Assembly: GCA_025929125.1 (NCBI GenBank)
Contig: JAICMT010000120.1
Location: forward strand, 1-5,771
Length of the DNA: 5,771 nucleotides
Reading direction: 5' to 3'
Origin: Acidobacteriaceae bacterium
GTDB taxonomy: Bacteria; Acidobacteriota; Terriglobia; Terriglobales; Acidobacteriaceae
The position numbers were made by a program, and so were the translations under genes. Below, one piece after another: positions 5,423-5,771 of the stretch. Numbering within the stretch: the first letter of the stretch is position 1; each line of letters opens with the position of its first letter. The notes beneath the pieces are model-generated. The model had not been told where the DNA came from. It saw only the letters and a list, made by a program, of their open reading frames with translations, and did no database searches.

Positions 5423-5771
5423 TTAGGTTACTGGCTGCCCCGGCGCTCGGTGCTTGATGAGTGTGATCTCGGTCCCCGGATGTAACTGGCGAAAGTGTAC
5501 CTCATCCATAAATGCCCTGATAAGGAAGATGCCGCGGCCGGATCCGCGCAAGATGTTCTCCGGAGCGAGCGGGTCGGGCAGTCCCGTCGGGTCGAAGCCG
5601 GCCCCCTGATCCGAGATGCGAAAGATAAAGTCAGCGGCGGTGGTCTCAAAGGATGCGACAATTTGCTTCCCTGCGTTGTATGAGTTGCCGTGGAGCACGG
5701 CGTTAATAGCCGCCTCCCGCACCGCCATCCCGATGTGCGGTACCGTGTCCTCGTCGAAGCCCGCGCGTTCG
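5423..5771 (-). CDS. Anti-sigma factor serine kinase, HATPase (RsbW/SpoIIAB type), 5' end missing
   Basis: The last 115 or so residues are visible; the N-terminus lies beyond the right edge. An internal ATG at 5726-5728 is not the start, because the frame stays open upstream (ERAGFDEDTVPHIG) with normal family sequence. GHKL ATPase motifs are clear: the N-box GMAVREAAINAVLHGN with Glu at 5714-5716 and Asn at 5702-5704, the G1 box SDQGAGFD starting near 5614, and the G2 box GSGRGIFLIRAFMDEV at 5498-5545. The protein should bind a sigma factor or similar partner and phosphorylate the STAS protein encoded just downstream. The gene order is kinase then antagonist, the reverse of the B. subtilis spoIIA and rsb operons. 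TAA at 5423-5425 ends it, just upstream of the ribosome-binding site of the STAS gene. Confidence 0.93.
   Translation of the reverse strand, partial: ERAGFDEDTVPHIGMAVREAAINAVLHGNSYNAGKQIVASFETTAADFIFRISDQGAGFDPTGLPDPLAPENILRGSGRGIFLIRAFMDEVHFRQLHPGTEITLIKHRAPGQPVT

Overview
The window looks like chromosomal DNA from a high-GC, Gram-negative-type bacterium. My best guess is the Acidobacteriota (class Terriglobia). This rests on the style of the proteins and on intergenic DNA near the left edge that resembles dispersed repeats I remember from that group. It is inference, not something a single gene here proves. I see no rRNA, tRNA, CRISPR array, transposase or phage gene.

Layout. Positions 1-65 hold the last codons of a plus-strand gene that starts outside the window. 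Positions 66-327 are non-coding and rich in hairpins and palindromes, lying between two convergent 3' ends. Positions 328-2505 (minus) encode a complete oligopeptidase B with an intact Ser-Asp-His triad. A 183-base divergent promoter region separates it from a plus-strand secreted DUF4142 protein (2689-3414), which is followed by a strong hairpin. Next come two plus-strand envelope genes: a TPM-domain protein with a membrane anchor and glycine-rich tail (3494-4330), and a LemA family protein (4403-4984). A perfect 11-bp hairpin at 5006-5032 closes this strand and faces a convergent minus-strand pair: an anti-sigma factor antagonist (STAS, 5057-5401) and, upstream of it, an RsbW/SpoIIAB-type anti-sigma kinase that runs off the right edge.

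How the parts work together. The TPM and LemA proteins are a recurrent pair at the bacterial membrane. Each gene is preceded by the same promoter-like pattern, GGAACCGG followed by CGTA (15-16 bases between GGAACC and CGTA), which resembles extracytoplasmic-function (ECF) sigma promoters. This suggests the two are co-regulated from separate promoters. The STAS/kinase pair is a partner-switching module that would control a sigma factor or other target not seen here. Oligopeptidase B is probably an independent cytoplasmic peptidase. It keeps the P1 specificity glutamates but seems to lack the P2 aspartates of the enterobacterial enzyme.

Most of the window is recognisable housekeeping and envelope-related content. 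I found no evidence of a wholly new system. The most useful leads are the twin ECF-like promoters, the altered S2 pocket and the intergenic repeats.
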